Made by a program: the position numbers and the translations under genes
Source: Azolla pinnata
Lineage: Eukaryota > Streptophyta > Polypodiopsida > Salviniales > Salviniaceae
Reading direction: 5' to 3'
NCBI GenBank assembly: GCA_037176905.1
Contig: JBBBWG010032608.1
Location: forward strand, 1,278-28,123
DNA length: 26,846 nt
The notes under the pieces: generated by a model
What the model was told of the DNA's origin: nothing
What the model saw: only the letters and a program-made list of their open reading frames with translations
Databases searched by the model: none
Shown: one piece after another, positions 1 through 11,766 of the stretch
Numbering within the stretch: the stretch's first letter is position 1
Layout of the letters: every line of letters starts with the position of its first letter

Positions 1-24
1 TGGCTGGCTGGCTGTTGTTTGCAG

Positions 25-836
<812 letters not shown>

Positions 837-1493
837 AGCCAACGCGAGGATCAGACGTAACGAAATTCGTCTTAACAGTTCGCTTGTCGTCTTGGCTTAT
901 GTGGATCGTTTGATCGTTATGAAGAAACCACTTACAAAACTCTAAACAGAGACCGGTCAGAATTGCAGCTAGATTTTCTCTTCCCAGATAAACAACCTAT
1001 GCTTCGATTGGTGAACAAAGAAACTGCCATATTGGCTACAAAAAAAACATAAAATGTTTAAACAAACAGAAACCCGGTTAAAGGGTTATGTAGAATCAAC
1101 ACGAAATCGACCAAAATCAACATCTTGACGAATCATCTAGCTATTATAGGTGGCGGAAATAGAGAATTTGGCGGTAAAAATCGTAGCATTCCAATGGTCG
1201 GTAACTCTGTCACTGCGCGATAAGGGTACACAGTCAATTGCAGCTTCCCCTTGATGTTCCAGCTCTGCAACGTTCGGACGGAAACTCGACGAGCATTGCT
1301 CATGGGAAGTGCACGCATGCAAGGCGAGCTTCGCAACGCGGATGCCGTTCGCACCTTGCTGCGATGCCACAATCTGCGGGCAGGTTGCGGTGTGCTCGAG
1401 TGAGCAAAGAAAAATGGATTCCCTTCGGCAGCCGAGCAAGCTGTTCGAGTGATCGATCCCCGCAATTTTACTGCGCCCGATGCAAACATCGAA
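837..1493. other. 3' flank of GH1 gene and intergenic spacer
   Basis: This stretch holds the 3' UTR of the beta-glucosidase and intergenic sequence. Short open frames at 1133-1498 lie on both strands, have no recognisable domain and no codon-bias support. I see no RNA gene or repeat. Confidence 0.5.
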
Positions 1494-1750
1494 CTTGACT
1501 TCTTGACTTGTGTTTGACTTCTTGACTTGTCTTGCCTTTGTTGGACTTGTTTTGACTTCTTGACTTCTTGAATTGTCTTGACTTATTTTGACTTCTTGAC
1601 TGATCGACTTATTGACTTATATTGACTTATTGACTTATCTTGACTTCCTGACTTGTCTTGACTACTCGACTACTCGACTACTTGACTTCTCTTGACTTCT
1701 TGACTTCTCTTGACATCTTGACTTCTTGACTTCTTGACTTGACTTGACCT
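1494..1750 (+). repeat. TTGACTT minisatellite upstream of the peroxiredoxin gene
   Basis: About 255 bp are made almost wholly of imperfect copies of CTTGACTT and variants (TTATTGACTTAT, CTACTCGACTACT). I count a little over twenty TTGAC cores, nearly all on this strand and most followed by T. TTGAC[C/T] is the W-box core bound by WRKY transcription factors, so the array is also a dense potential W-box cluster. It ends about 190 bp before the peroxiredoxin start codon. Confidence 0.85.
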
Positions 1751-1937
1751 GATCAAGAAGGAAGACAGAAGAAGAAGAAGAAGAAGAAGAAGAAGAAGAA
1801 GAAGAAGGGGTTTATCAGAAAAATCAGTGGCGGAGGTGAAGCGTAGCAGAGCAGAAGCAGAAGCAGAGGACATATAAGCTCCCCGCATCGATCCCCGCAC
1901 AGACAGACAGACAGACACAGACAGACTCCGGTGAGCG
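1751..1937 (+). promoter_or_regulatory. Core promoter and 5' leader of the 2-Cys peroxiredoxin gene
   Basis: A GAA/AGA triplet repeat occupies about 1767-1806. A TATA-like CATATAAG lies at 1871-1878, 60-65 bp before the start codon, which would put transcription start near 1900. The presumed leader contains a CAGA tetranucleotide repeat at about 1900-1926. The leader has no ATG before the one at 1938. The TATA and start-site positions are inferred. Confidence 0.55.
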
Positions 1938-4900
1938 ATGGCCATGGCTGCTTGCGCTGCTTCCCCTGCCGTCCTCTCCTCTTCCTCTGCTTCCTCCTCT
2001 TCCGTCGTTGCCGCCGCCGCCGCCGCCGTTCTCCCTCGCTCCCACCTCCGAAGCTCCTTCCTTCCCGCCCTCCCCTCCAAGAAGCTCCGTGCTTCCCCTT
2101 CCTCTTTCTCTTCCCTGTCTTGCAGGGCTTCCCTCCGCCCCCTCGTCGTCCGAGCCGTAAGTTCCTTCCTCCCTCCCTTCCGCTGCCTCCTTCTCTCCTG
2201 CCTCTAATCCGCCCCTCTAAACCCCCGTGGCTTCTAAATGTCGACGCGTTCGTAGGAATTGGATGCTTCCAGTTGAATGAAATTGCGGTGGAATCTTTCG
2301 AATGTAAGGGTGGAGCCCCCGCTGGGGTTTGGGTTCTTTCTTGTTTAGAAGCTTGGTTTTGGTATTAGGGGTTTAAGGTTGTCCTTCAGAGGGTGAAAAT
2401 CTCGTTAGAAGTGAAGAAAGTTGGGGCTTTTATGTTTCGGAAATTTAATCGAGAGAACAAAGCTACGGTTGCATGTTATAAAGTAAGCAGAAAATGGGAT
2501 GCAGGGTTAGGGCGAGGATCTTTGTCTCACAGATGCTAATGCTGCTTGAAAAAAAGCCCCAAATGGGGGAACTTAGCTTGATCAGCGGTTTTCAGAAAAA
2601 TGAAGAAGTTCAGGGGGCTTGGTTTGATGTCACTTGGATGACCGAGGAATCATGATTCGACCTCGATGTTTTTAATTCCGGGAAAAACTTAATTTGGAAA
2701 AAGATTTTACTAGAACATTCTGTTTTGCAATGAATTGTTTGAGTGTTATTGTTGTTGACTCTTCTTTGCTCCGAATGTGCCAGGGAGAAATCCCATTGGT
2801 GGGCAATGTAGCTCCCGATTTTGAAGCCGAAGCAGTTTTCGACCAGGAATTCACCAAGGTAAAATCTTCTATTTTTCATTTCTGAAAGGTGCTTTTTGGA
2901 TGATGAAGCTTTTATTCACCCACACACACATTATTATTTCTCACTATAATAGCATGGAAGAGAACATTACGGGAGTTTTTCTGATCAACATTTCATTTGA
3001 TTTTTCACGAGTGCGTGTGATTATAAACGAGGTGATATCGACAGTAATATAGCAGCACATTCTTGTATGTGATTCTTATTGTTGTTTAATTTATGTCTAT
3101 TTTCTCGATGGAACTGAAATTTCTGTTAAGGTGAAGTGTTCAGTCACTATTCTCACTTCTAATTTCAATTTTTTGAAGTGATCATTATTCTTTCTATTGC
3201 CATTTTAGGTCAAGCTTTCAGATTACAGGGGAAAGAAGTATGTGGTGCTATTCTTCTACCCTCTGGATTTCACTTTTGTGTGCCCCACTGGTATGGCATT
3301 CTTCGCACTCTTAAGTTCTTGTAAGGACAGCTGTTTTGTAAGAGGTCTATGTAATGCCCTAGATTACCTACCATTTAAGTTTTTCTGTACATGTATGTAT
3401 GTGCAGAAATCACCGCTTTCAGTGATCGCTACGAAGAATTTGAGAAATTGAATACCGAGGTCCTTGGTGTCTCTGTTGACAGTGTGGTATGTGGAATTGC
3501 CGTGATGAAGTTTGAAATTTACCTCCTACTCAGCACTGGAGCATAATAGATCTATGTAGACAACATTTTGCATTGTTAACCGTAGCTACCCATGGGATAG
3601 TTTTTCTGAAGCTTATCATGAGTAAGTCCAGGCTTGAGATCGGAAAGAGGGTAAGGATAAATAATACCCTCTGTTCAATCTAAATTAACCTGCCTTTACT
3701 CATCATAAGATCAGGAAAACTATGAAAACTTATGTCATGACTAGTTATGGTAGAAACAGTTCAGAAATCCTATCCCATACCTAGTTATAATTATGCCTGT
3801 ATTAGTATAGGTCACTCTTTGAAACACTGCAATTGTAAGTATGTTTTGAGATTTATCATGTACATTTTATATGTGAAATGTGCTCCTTGATGTAAACAGA
3901 GTGTTCCTAGCCATTTCAAGGTTGGTAACACAATGCTGCAATGAAATGATTCCTCTTTGTGATTTATACAGTTCTCTCACCTTGCATGGGTTCAAACTGA
4001 CCGCAAATCTGGTGGCTTGGGTGACCTCAAGTACCCTCTTGTTGCTGACTTGACGAAGAGCATCTCAAAGGCTTACAATGTTCTTATCCCTGAGCAGGTA
4101 ATCTACCTAAGTAGAGATGTTTGTTGTGGGTGCTCAGGATATTTGACAAGTAAAACATCAAGTAATTTGTGTGATGTCTCTACTGTCGGTCATCATACAA
4201 TTTCCATTTGGAGTGTGCATGTTTTGTTGTGCTCCAAATAAACGTTAGTTTTGATATGGCTCTTTCTGTGTAACTGTTACTAGGGTGTTGCTCTTCGTGG
4301 CCTCTTTATCATCGACAAGGAAGGTATCATCCAGCATGCGACCATTAACAACCTTGGCATCGGGCGTAGTGTAGATGAGACATTGAGAACCTTGCAGGTA
4401 AAAATGGAAGTGTATATGCATTGTTTTGGGTTGTCAACCTTTTGAGATTATGATGTTGGTAATTCATCCATCGAGGGCGACTGGGTAGGATTAGCACTGT
4501 GATGGGATGATTGTTTATCAATTAGTCAATGACGATGCATGTGATCATGATTCTATGACGCATGCGGAAATGGTGATACATGTGATTGGTCGTTCACTGA
4601 TGCTGTATGCTAACCATGCATATTCACATCACCATCCTGCCGCTAGAGGGTGTGATCACCATGCATATTCACATTACCATGCAGCTGCAATAGGATGTGT
4701 GCACACAAAATCACCTTGCAATGGTGGTAGGATGTGAATTTTCTTTCAACAGTTTCCAACATTGATGAGATGTCATCACTGTGCATATCATCGTTGTCCA
4801 ATGTGATGGGATGTGTTTGCCACGCACATTGCCGCCATCCAACTTTGCACACCGTGGTCATTTGATTAACCATGCAAGTAATCACTTTGAAATGGGTACT

Positions 4901-5134
4901 ATGATATAATTAAGCATGCATAGTTACATTGTGGTGTTGATGTGATGTGCGCAATCACGCAATGCATTGTTTATAACGAGCCGTGGAGATTAACATTGCA
5001 ATGCTGATTCAATGTAGGCTGTGCAATATGTGCAAGACAACCCTGATGAGGTTTGCCCTGCGGGATGGAAGCCGGGAGAGAAGACAATGAAGCCAGATAC
5101 CAAGCTGAGCAAAGAATACTTCGCAGCTATTTAA
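1938..5134 (+). CDS. BAS1: Chloroplast typical 2-Cys peroxiredoxin (complete, 7 exons)
   Basis: Thiol peroxidase that reduces hydrogen and alkyl peroxides in the stroma and is re-reduced by NTRC and thioredoxins. Exons are 1938-2156, 2784-2858, 3209-3290, 3407-3486, 3972-4097, 4284-4397 and 5018-5134, all with consistent phase, giving 270 aa, normal for a plant precursor. Exon 1 is exactly a Ser/Ala-rich transit peptide. Exon 2 opens the mature protein ([20 protein letters not shown]). The peroxidatic Cys is about residue 123 in FTFVCPTE, and the resolving Cys about residue 245 in DEVCPAGW. The GGLG motif ([11 protein letters not shown]) and the C-terminal YF (KEYFAAI) are both present, the pair associated with sensitivity to overoxidation. 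The start is the first ATG of the leader. Nothing is broken. Confidence 0.97.
4498..4975 (+). repeat. Degenerate repeats in the last peroxiredoxin intron
   Basis: The 620-bp intron 4398-5017 carries diverged copies of a motif like ACCATGCATATTCACAT separated by variants of GGATGTGATC. The clearest copies are near 4613-4632 and 4659-4678, with weaker ones up to about 4970. No coding content is evident. Confidence 0.5.
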
Positions 5135-6545
5135 AGCGAGCAATAGGTTTCTAGTGATGCTGAAGGCTTTGGCTCGAGTTTCTACCTTCAGGTCCGCCCT
5201 AATCGAAGAAAACCCACATAAAAAAACAAAAGAAGAAAAACAGACTTCCTTTTGCGTTTGATTCGATTTCTAGAAGAAATTTTCTTGAAAGAGTTGTGAG
5301 ACAATGGCCGAGAGGATGCTGCGCCTAATGTAATGAAACGGCTGCTTTTCGCATTATCTTCTTGCATTTGACCATTGTTCTGCCGAGTCTTAACTTTTGG
5401 AATAAGAGATTGGGTTGCATGTGAATCTTCCTTCCTTCAGACCGAGAAGAAAAACTCGGGGCAAAATCTATTCGAGGATTGTGGCTGTGATTGTTGTGGG
5501 TTACAAAAGGAAGGGTTCAGTGTCATTCAAATGGTAGGAGTGTTACATCAAAGAGTTTAAAATGTTCCTCTCCAAAGGTGGCTATGCAAAAGGAGAACCT
5601 CAAATCTCTTATTACTTTGCATAACCACCATAACTTCAAATATGCATCCATTGAATGTAAGTAAACTGCCCGAACCTTAGAAACGGTGCGATTTATGGCG
5701 ATATGCTGCTTAAAAAATGAATTTAGGGTTTTTCGCCCCTTCTGTTGGAGCAATGGCTTGTTCATGTTTTCCACGTAGAACCACTCTAACCGACGATGAA
5801 CGACATGGTCCATGACATGTAAATTACCGTGTGATTGGAACGGCTTCTTCAAGAGGGTCTTTTTACGCTTTGCATGGTGTAGAATCACACACAAAGGATG
5901 CGTCGAAAGATCGACAGTTTGAGGAGGAAAGATGCTCTCATCGAAGAACTTTACAAAATGTTTTATAGCTCGACATATGGATTAGGGTTCAAGGTTTAGG
6001 GTTTAGGGCGTAAGAATGTTGTATAAGTTGAGTGACCTCACCACCCTTATCGACTTATGTACTAGATACGCGACGAATCTGTGGAGAAGTCAAGCCACCG
6101 CCCGTCGTCTGATACAATGTCCCTCCCACTGATGGTCCAGTCTCAGGGTCACGCATTCCGCAGATTTGGGAGCCTGTTATTTTGACAGACACCAAGACGA
6201 ACAATGCGTGTTTTATTGCACGATGCCTGGGGGACGATAAGAAACCGGAGAGAACGAAGATCGTTTTCCTGTTTCTCGGTCGAGATCTGGGGGGGGGTTT
6301 TGCATCCGGATCGAGACACGTGGCGATGCATTTATATTTCGATATGGCAGACATGGGAGTTGGAGCATATCCACGGAAGTCAATTTGCTTAATAGAGCGA
6401 ATCGGGGAAACGGAGTCCCTCTCTCCGTAGAAGGAAACGTTCCATGTTGCAAATCAGCGATTTCGACGATATGTTTCGCTACCTAGCAGCGGGCACCAAC
6501 AAGTTACGAATACCATTTTTGATATAAGTTTAGTAGTAGCGCGAC
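5135..6545. other. 3' UTR of peroxiredoxin and intergenic spacer
   Basis: The 3' UTR probably ends near 5330-5400, where AATGTAATGAAA could serve as a near-upstream polyadenylation element. The rest has no recognisable gene. A short TTTAGGG-type tract lies at 5992-6008. Open frames at 5523-5894 (-) and 6182-6430 (+) show no known domain. Confidence 0.5.
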
Positions 6546-6563
6546 GAGAGACGGAGATAGGGG

Positions 6564-6613
6564 CATGAGCTTATCGATTCTGTCTATCGACAGCATGAGC
6601 TTATCGATTCTGT
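6564..6613 (+). repeat. Short direct repeat, two copies of 20 bp
   Basis: CATGAGCTTATCGATTCTGT occurs at 6564-6583 and again, identical, at 6594-6613. It lies at the left margin of the larger ATCGAT-rich repeat. Confidence 0.8.
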
Positions 6614-6774
6614 GTACTATTGCCGGACGGAGCTTCTTCGTCGGGGCTATTAGCATAAATCTATCAAGGGCATTGCTCTGCATCGTTCCCGATTGCATCC
6701 GCGCGAGAGATCGGAAATCATGGCCTGTTTTTTTCCGTTTGGATTCCGTGGCGTCGTCGACCGATCGGTTCAGC

Positions 6775-7050
6775 TGATCGGGGTGTCGACTTATCGCGAG
6801 ATCGTGGCGGCGTTATCGATCGACCGGGGCACCCGACTTATCATTTATTTCGATCGTATCGTATCGTATCGATCGGGACACCGACTTATCGTTTCGATCA
6901 ATATCGATCGATCGATATTTTGATCGTATCGTATCGTATCGATCGGGACACCGACTTATCGTTTCGATCAATATCGATCGATCGGGGCACCGACTTATCG
7001 TTTCGATCAATATCGATCGATCGATCGGGACACTGACTTATCATTTCGAT
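6775..7050 (+). repeat. ATCGAT-rich minisatellite
   Basis: Five or six imperfect copies of a unit containing GATCGGGACACCGACTTATC, then GTTTCGATCAATATCGATCG. Copies begin near 6778, 6823, 6871, 6931, 6980 and 7022. Short ATCGT/ATCGAT runs separate them, so spacing varies. The sequence is rich in the palindromes ATCGAT and GATC. Open frames crossing it on either strand (for example 6813-7010 and 6898-7620, minus) are products of the repeat. Confidence 0.85.
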
Positions 7051-7079
7051 AAGTGCAAGTTTAACTACAACAACAACAA

Positions 7080-7262
7080 AACCGAGTTCCTTGTTATCGT
7101 TTTTAACGCAGAACAAAAAAACCAAAAAACAAGAGGTCACCAAAAAATTGAGCGAAGGCGCAGACCGTTCCCGTCCCCTGTTCGATCTTTGCTTCTCGCT
7201 GGTTCCTGTTCGATCTTTGCTCGCCCGCGATCGCCGCGCTCCCTGTGCGCAGAAGGAAACGG
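7080..7262 (+). promoter_or_regulatory. Probable leader (5' UTR) exon of the ELM2-SANT gene
   Basis: A GC-richer stretch with two copies of CTGTTCGATCTTTGCT (near 7179 and 7207) ends at GGAAACGG, followed by the good donor GTAAGA at 7263. It would join the coding exon at the acceptor TGTGCAG, ending at 9571. This is inferred from splice signals and composition, with no transcript evidence. Confidence 0.45.
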
Positions 7263-9571
7263 GTAAGATCTCCAGACTCCCACCTTTCCTTTTCCTTTCG
7301 TTTCGAGTGCTTTCTTTTAGGGTTTGGAGCTTTGTGTGCTCTTCCGGTTTTTGTGACCCTATTTCGGCTGCCCATCTCGTGGGATGTTGTTGCCTGGGTC
7401 TTCTAGATTGCCCGCTCGTGTCCCCGTACGGTTGAGTCGATGGCCGCCTCTGCTTTGTGGCGTGCCTACTTTTTTCGTGTTCGTTTTTTTTTGTAAATAT
7501 GCCCTTTGTCCATGTGGATTTAGGGTTTAGGGTTGTGCACGAGTGGCCTACTTCTTTCACTCGGTCGCCTTGTTGATTGCAAGATGCCCTATTGGCTCTA
7601 GTTTGCTTCATGGGTGCCATGCTGACTTATGAGAAGTGGCAACCCGATCGCGGTGGCAGCTGTCTTGGTGATCAACTCGATTGCGCTACGATGTCCCATT
7701 CTCATTGTTGATTTTGATAACGACAAGAATTTTGCATGGCAAAATTTTTCCCCTGTTTAATAGCCCCTGTGGCAGTAGCAGTGATGGTGCCTCTCATGGG
7801 GCCACATACCTCTTGGAAGTATGGCCTGGGGCTATGAAGTATCTATCACCCATGACCCAATTGCAGTGGTATATTGGCATGCTGCATGCATATCATAGGG
7901 CTTGGCCATGAGCACCCCCACTCCAGAATGGTAGAGATAATTCTAAAAGGGAAAAGGAAACGCTTCGAATTCTTGTCACATTGTCTAGGGTTGTAGGCTG
8001 CCAGGGTTTCCAGGTGGGAAAAACCACCATCACCCTGATCCTTGGCGGCTATCGTTGCTACTTGGTGAGGTTGCATCTTGGTTAGCTGATTTTGGAAGGC
8101 GCTTCCATTGCTATTTTGTGTTCATTAGTTTCTTCGCGACTGAGAGGGACATCCCATTTTAGTGGCCAATTTGTTAGGGAGCTACCATTGCCCATCTCTT
8201 TTTGAAAAACATTCCTACTTGAGGAGGTCACATCTTGGCCACACCATTTTTGAAAAACATTACCACCTCTTGTTGCTTTTATTGGTTTCTCTTCCATAGA
8301 TAGGAGCATCCCATTGTGGTTGCCAAAATTTCTCAGGAGCTACCGTCATTGTGACTTGGCTCTAACCTAATTCGTAAATTGATTGAGGGGAGGGGTTGAA
8401 GCCTAGAGAGGCTCTCTCCCCCTCTCTGGTCTCCAATTTGAACATAAGGAAGAGAAAAGAGAGAAAGAGACGTTCTTAGATGTTTAACAATTAATCAACT
8501 AAGTGAAATTTCGTGCAATGTAAGAGCCTTTAAGGCTTGAGATATGACGGTTTTGAAACAGTCATAAATCACTAGTGAGTTTGCATTGAATACAATGGTG
8601 ATAGATGACTGGCACATAAGCGTATATCTCTCTACCTAGCATTTAGCACCTGGTATAGCATTCCTTATTATTCTGTGATTCCGTGTGCTATCTAATGTTT
8701 TTGCCCCATGGTGATGAAATATGATAGTGTGATTCTAATTCTGGGGGTTAGTGTCCCCGTCAATTGGCAGTATGATATCCTTCGACAACAGTCAACAATG
8801 AGCAGGTGTCTTTGTCCAGAAAAAGTGTATCCAAATAGATAACGGGCCTATTCCAACCTCAGCTTTGCGTATGCTAATATCAATCATATGCATCTAGCAA
8901 GGATGCTTTTCAAGTGGGAATATTCCAAATGATGCAAAATATATCTTGTGATTGTTTTTTAGCCACCTGGTGATCCTATCTTGTAATTTCTTTTTGTAAT
9001 CCTTGTGAATATCTGCCTCATCCATAGTTCTTCTCGATACAATAATGTCGCTATGTTATGGTTGCTGCTTGGGTTCGTAGCCAGAGACATATGAGACCAT
9101 ACAACAGGGACTAGGAAGAAGAGAGGTGACAATGGCGTTGATTTATACCATAAACACTCTATATTTTACCTTCAAGCTAAAATGAATTCATAAATCGAAT
9201 TTGTGCTGGAATTCATCACAAAAAAATAGAAAGATAATATGCCAAGGAAAATATAGTCATTTGCTGTAGCAATGTTTTGTCGTGACTCAAATATTTGTTA
9301 TCCGTCTAATGTCAATTTTTTGGTTTTCTTGAATGGATAACAAAGCTAAAAAAACTATTTGAAATTTAGCCTCCAGTTAGAATCCAGCAAACAAAATACC
9401 AAATTTATAATGATCAATTTAATACAATACCTTGTAAAATCCTTAGATGAGCTAGAATACCCTTTCGAAGAACATAAGCGGAGCTATCTAGGTCAATGCC
9501 TAACATGTTTGGAATATTTTTGGGCTTTTCCCTTCTTTGGTTGGCTGATGTTTTCAACTGTGGATGTGCAG
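7263..9571 (+). other. Probable 2.3-kb leader intron of the ELM2-SANT gene
   Basis: No coding region is recognisable across this interval on either strand. It contains a TTTAGGG-type tract at 7517-7534, a diverged direct duplication at about 8126-8353, and AT-rich sequence toward its 3' end. The alternative is that it is simply intergenic and the gene begins near 9500. Confidence 0.45.
8126..8353 (+). repeat. Diverged direct duplication, spacing about 156 bp
   Basis: Two related blocks start at 8126 (TTAGTTTCTTCGCGACTG) and 8282 (TTGGTTTCTCTTCCATAG). Both continue with a shared CATCCCATT and a GGGAGCTACC/AGGAGCTACC end. A TTTTTGAAAAACATT motif also appears twice, near 8201 and 8249. They may be remnants of an old tandem or mobile repeat; no terminal inverted repeats are evident. 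Confidence 0.55.
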
Positions 9572-9602
9572 GAAAGCAGGTTCAAATATTTTCTTCATAG
9601 GA

Positions 9603-10826
9603 ATGGGTACCCAACCTTTGTGGTCGATGCAGCATCCTCCAGAATGTACTGTAGCTAGATATAATGGAACCGAGTCATTAATCTGTACAGTACCATCCAC
9701 TGGAGAGTTTGGCTATGATGAATGGAATACTTCATTAAGGAGCCCCCACAAAAGGGTCTCTGTTGGGACCGACTTTCAAGCAGAGCTACCTAAGCTAGTC
9801 TCCCCAAATTCAAAAGATGATAATGAACAGGTTGATGAATCAGACGACCTTAGGTGGATCAGTGAGCGTACCTGGGCACGTCACGAGGATGATGATGATG
9901 CTTTGAATGAAAGCTCAAGAAATCTCTACAAATTGTCATGCTCATGTGCAAGTCAAGGCACATTTGAATGTGTAAGGCTGCATATTGAAGAGAAGAGGAA
10001 AGTTCTACAGGAGGAGTTAGGTGATGCATTTTTTCTCTGGAGGTTTGATGAGATGGGGGAGATTGTGAGTGAGCATTGGAGCAGTGAGGATGAAGAAGCT
10101 TTCCATGACCTTGTTAGGAGGAACCCAGTCTCTTTCTGGCATAAGGTGCTTGATGTTTTCCCTTCCAAATCAATGCCAGACATTGTAAGCTATTACTTCA
10201 ATGTCTTTGTGCTGCGAAAGCGGGCAATTCAAAACAGAACTGATCCTGAGAATATCGATAGTGATGATGACAGTGAGATGATCAACGAAAACAATGAAGA
10301 TGGCTATAATTTTGTGGGGCCTGATGAAGAGGAATCTCAAATAGAATCTCAAGTAGATTCTCAAGATGACTCTCAAGCAAATTCTCACGAGGATTCTGAA
10401 GTAAATTCTCACGAGGAATGTCAAGAAGAATCTCAAATTGAATCTCAGGTTGATGATGCCATCTATGAGGATGACGAAGAGGCTGGGTGCATTAGCTGGG
10501 CTGTAAAAGATGCTGGTCATGAAGAAGAGATACAAGATAGATCTTTATTTGTGGTTGATGCAGCTGGGCCCACGGAAATATTGGCTGCGCCATCTTTGAG
10601 GGATGCTTATGTTCATGAACATACGAAGCCTGATCCGAATATATGCTCCCAGGGAGGCTCAAATCAGTCGATCAAACAGTGGGAAACGCTCTCTTGGGGA
10701 CAAACAAATCACGAGTGGATAAAAGAGCCTTGGAATTCTCCTACTACTCGGGATGATGTTGACAAGCTCATTTCTACCAACGGATTGATCGAAGAAATTT
10801 TTGGTGCTGAAGGCTGGGAAAGATAG
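9603..10826 (+). CDS. ELM2-SANT (Myb-like) chromatin protein
   Basis: Plant ELM2-SANT family protein of 407 aa. Proteins with this architecture are nuclear and act in histone deacetylase or other chromatin complexes, so that role is inferred from family. The conserved block starts near residue 19 with GTESLICTVPSTGEFGYDEW. The ELM2 part VGTDFQAELPKLVSP is at about residues 53-67. A CSCASQGTFECVRLHIEEKR block follows. The SANT/Myb-like domain (HWSSEDEEAFHDLVRRNP to VSYYFNVFVLRKR) spans about residues 155-206. The rest is acidic and low in complexity, with an SQ-rich repeat at about 243-283. ATG 9603 is the first ATG after the acceptor at 9571. ATG 9564, in frame 13 codons earlier, straddles that acceptor and would be lost by splicing. 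If there is no leader intron, 9564 could be the start. Confidence 0.88.
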   Translation: MGTQPLWSMQHPPECTVARYNGTESLICTVPSTGEFGYDEWNTSLRSPHKRVSVGTDFQAELPKLVSPNSKDDNEQVDESDDLRWISERTWARHEDDDDALNESSRNLYKLSCSCASQGTFECVRLHIEEKRKVLQEELGDAFFLWRFDEMGEIVSEHWSSEDEEAFHDLVRRNPVSFWHKVLDVFPSKSMPDIVSYYFNVFVLRKRAIQNRTDPENIDSDDDSEMINENNEDGYNFVGPDEEESQIESQVDSQDDSQANSHEDSEVNSHEECQEESQIESQVDDAIYEDDEEAGCISWAVKDAGHEEEIQDRSLFVVDAAGPTEILAAPSLRDAYVHEHTKPDPNICSQGGSNQSIKQWETLSWGQTNHEWIKEPWNSPTTRDDVDKLISTNGLIEEIFGAEGWER

Positions 10827-11700
10827 AAACCTCTTCTGCTGAAAAGCTTTGCATTCTGCAAACCTGCCAGGTGAATGGCAAGAACACAGCACCTCTGGGA
10901 GTAGAGATCTGTATGAGACGATTTCCATTTTTATGGGATGAGTCATGACTGTCGTGGATCAGATGGTACTATGGTGAAAAAGTGCATGTACTAGCTCAAT
11001 ACATGGTGCTTCCTGAAATACAGCAAGCAATCATCGAATGTAAAGAAACTCATCAATTGGAAATAAAACCGCCTTGATAAAATGCATGTATGCTTTGATG
11101 GAGTTGAAGCTTATGCTACACAAGAGGGGGTGTGTAGTACTGATACTATATGTGAACGCTTTCTGTATGTAGCAGCCAAATCATTGGTGAGCAGGTTTGT
11201 TTAAGGTCGAAATTCTGTAAAACAAAAGGCTATTCTCACCGCCGTGTCTTTGATGCATTGCCCAATTTTCATGATCAAACAGAATTCAGAACTTCATCCT
11301 CTATTGACAGTCATTTGTGTCGATGCTCATAGAAGAAGTAGGGGTATGAACAAAGGGAATTAACTCAGAAGTAGGTAAGTCCATGATTGCCTTGGAGTTT
11401 TACAACCGACTGTATCCATTCTACGCTCTGAGCAAATCGATGCGACTAAATGTGCCTGATTGTTTTGTTGATTCAAGAAAAATTCAGATCGTTCCACCAA
11501 TCAAAAGCCAAATGCTATGTGGTAAGCCACCATCAAATTAACACTAAAGGTTAGCTCATCATTCGTTATTCATGTCAAAGAGGGGTGCAAATTCCCATAC
11601 AGCGATTGGAATCTATGTTGATGCATGCTTTGCTGCAACCTCTTCAATACTGACCAATGGATTGCCTAATTTTGGGAGCCAAGTCTACCCAAGAGTGATT
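10827..11700. other. 3' UTR of the ELM2-SANT gene and spacer
   Basis: AT-rich sequence with no recognisable coding region, RNA gene or strong repeat. The 3' UTR probably covers the first few hundred bases. The remainder is upstream sequence of the TROL gene. Confidence 0.45.
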
Positions 11701-11766
11701 GATTTCACAACAGAAGGAAGTGAGAAAGCAAATGATTTCACAACAGAAGGAAGTGAGAAAGCAAAT
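11701..11766 (+). repeat. Perfect 33-bp tandem duplication upstream of TROL
   Basis: The unit beginning GATTTCACAACAGAAGGAAG occurs at 11701-11733 and again, identical over all 33 bp, at 11734-11766. Absence of any mismatch suggests a recent event. It lies about 370 bp before the TROL start codon. Confidence 0.9.

Noticed and set aside
5523..5894. 123-codon open frame on the minus strand
   Set aside because: No recognisable domain and no splice or promoter context. It lies in spacer; a mobile-element remnant cannot be excluded but is not supported.
6898..7620. 240-codon open frame on the minus strand
   Set aside because: A large part is the translated ATCGAT minisatellite, and the rest overlaps the probable leader exon and intron of the ELM2-SANT gene on the other strand.
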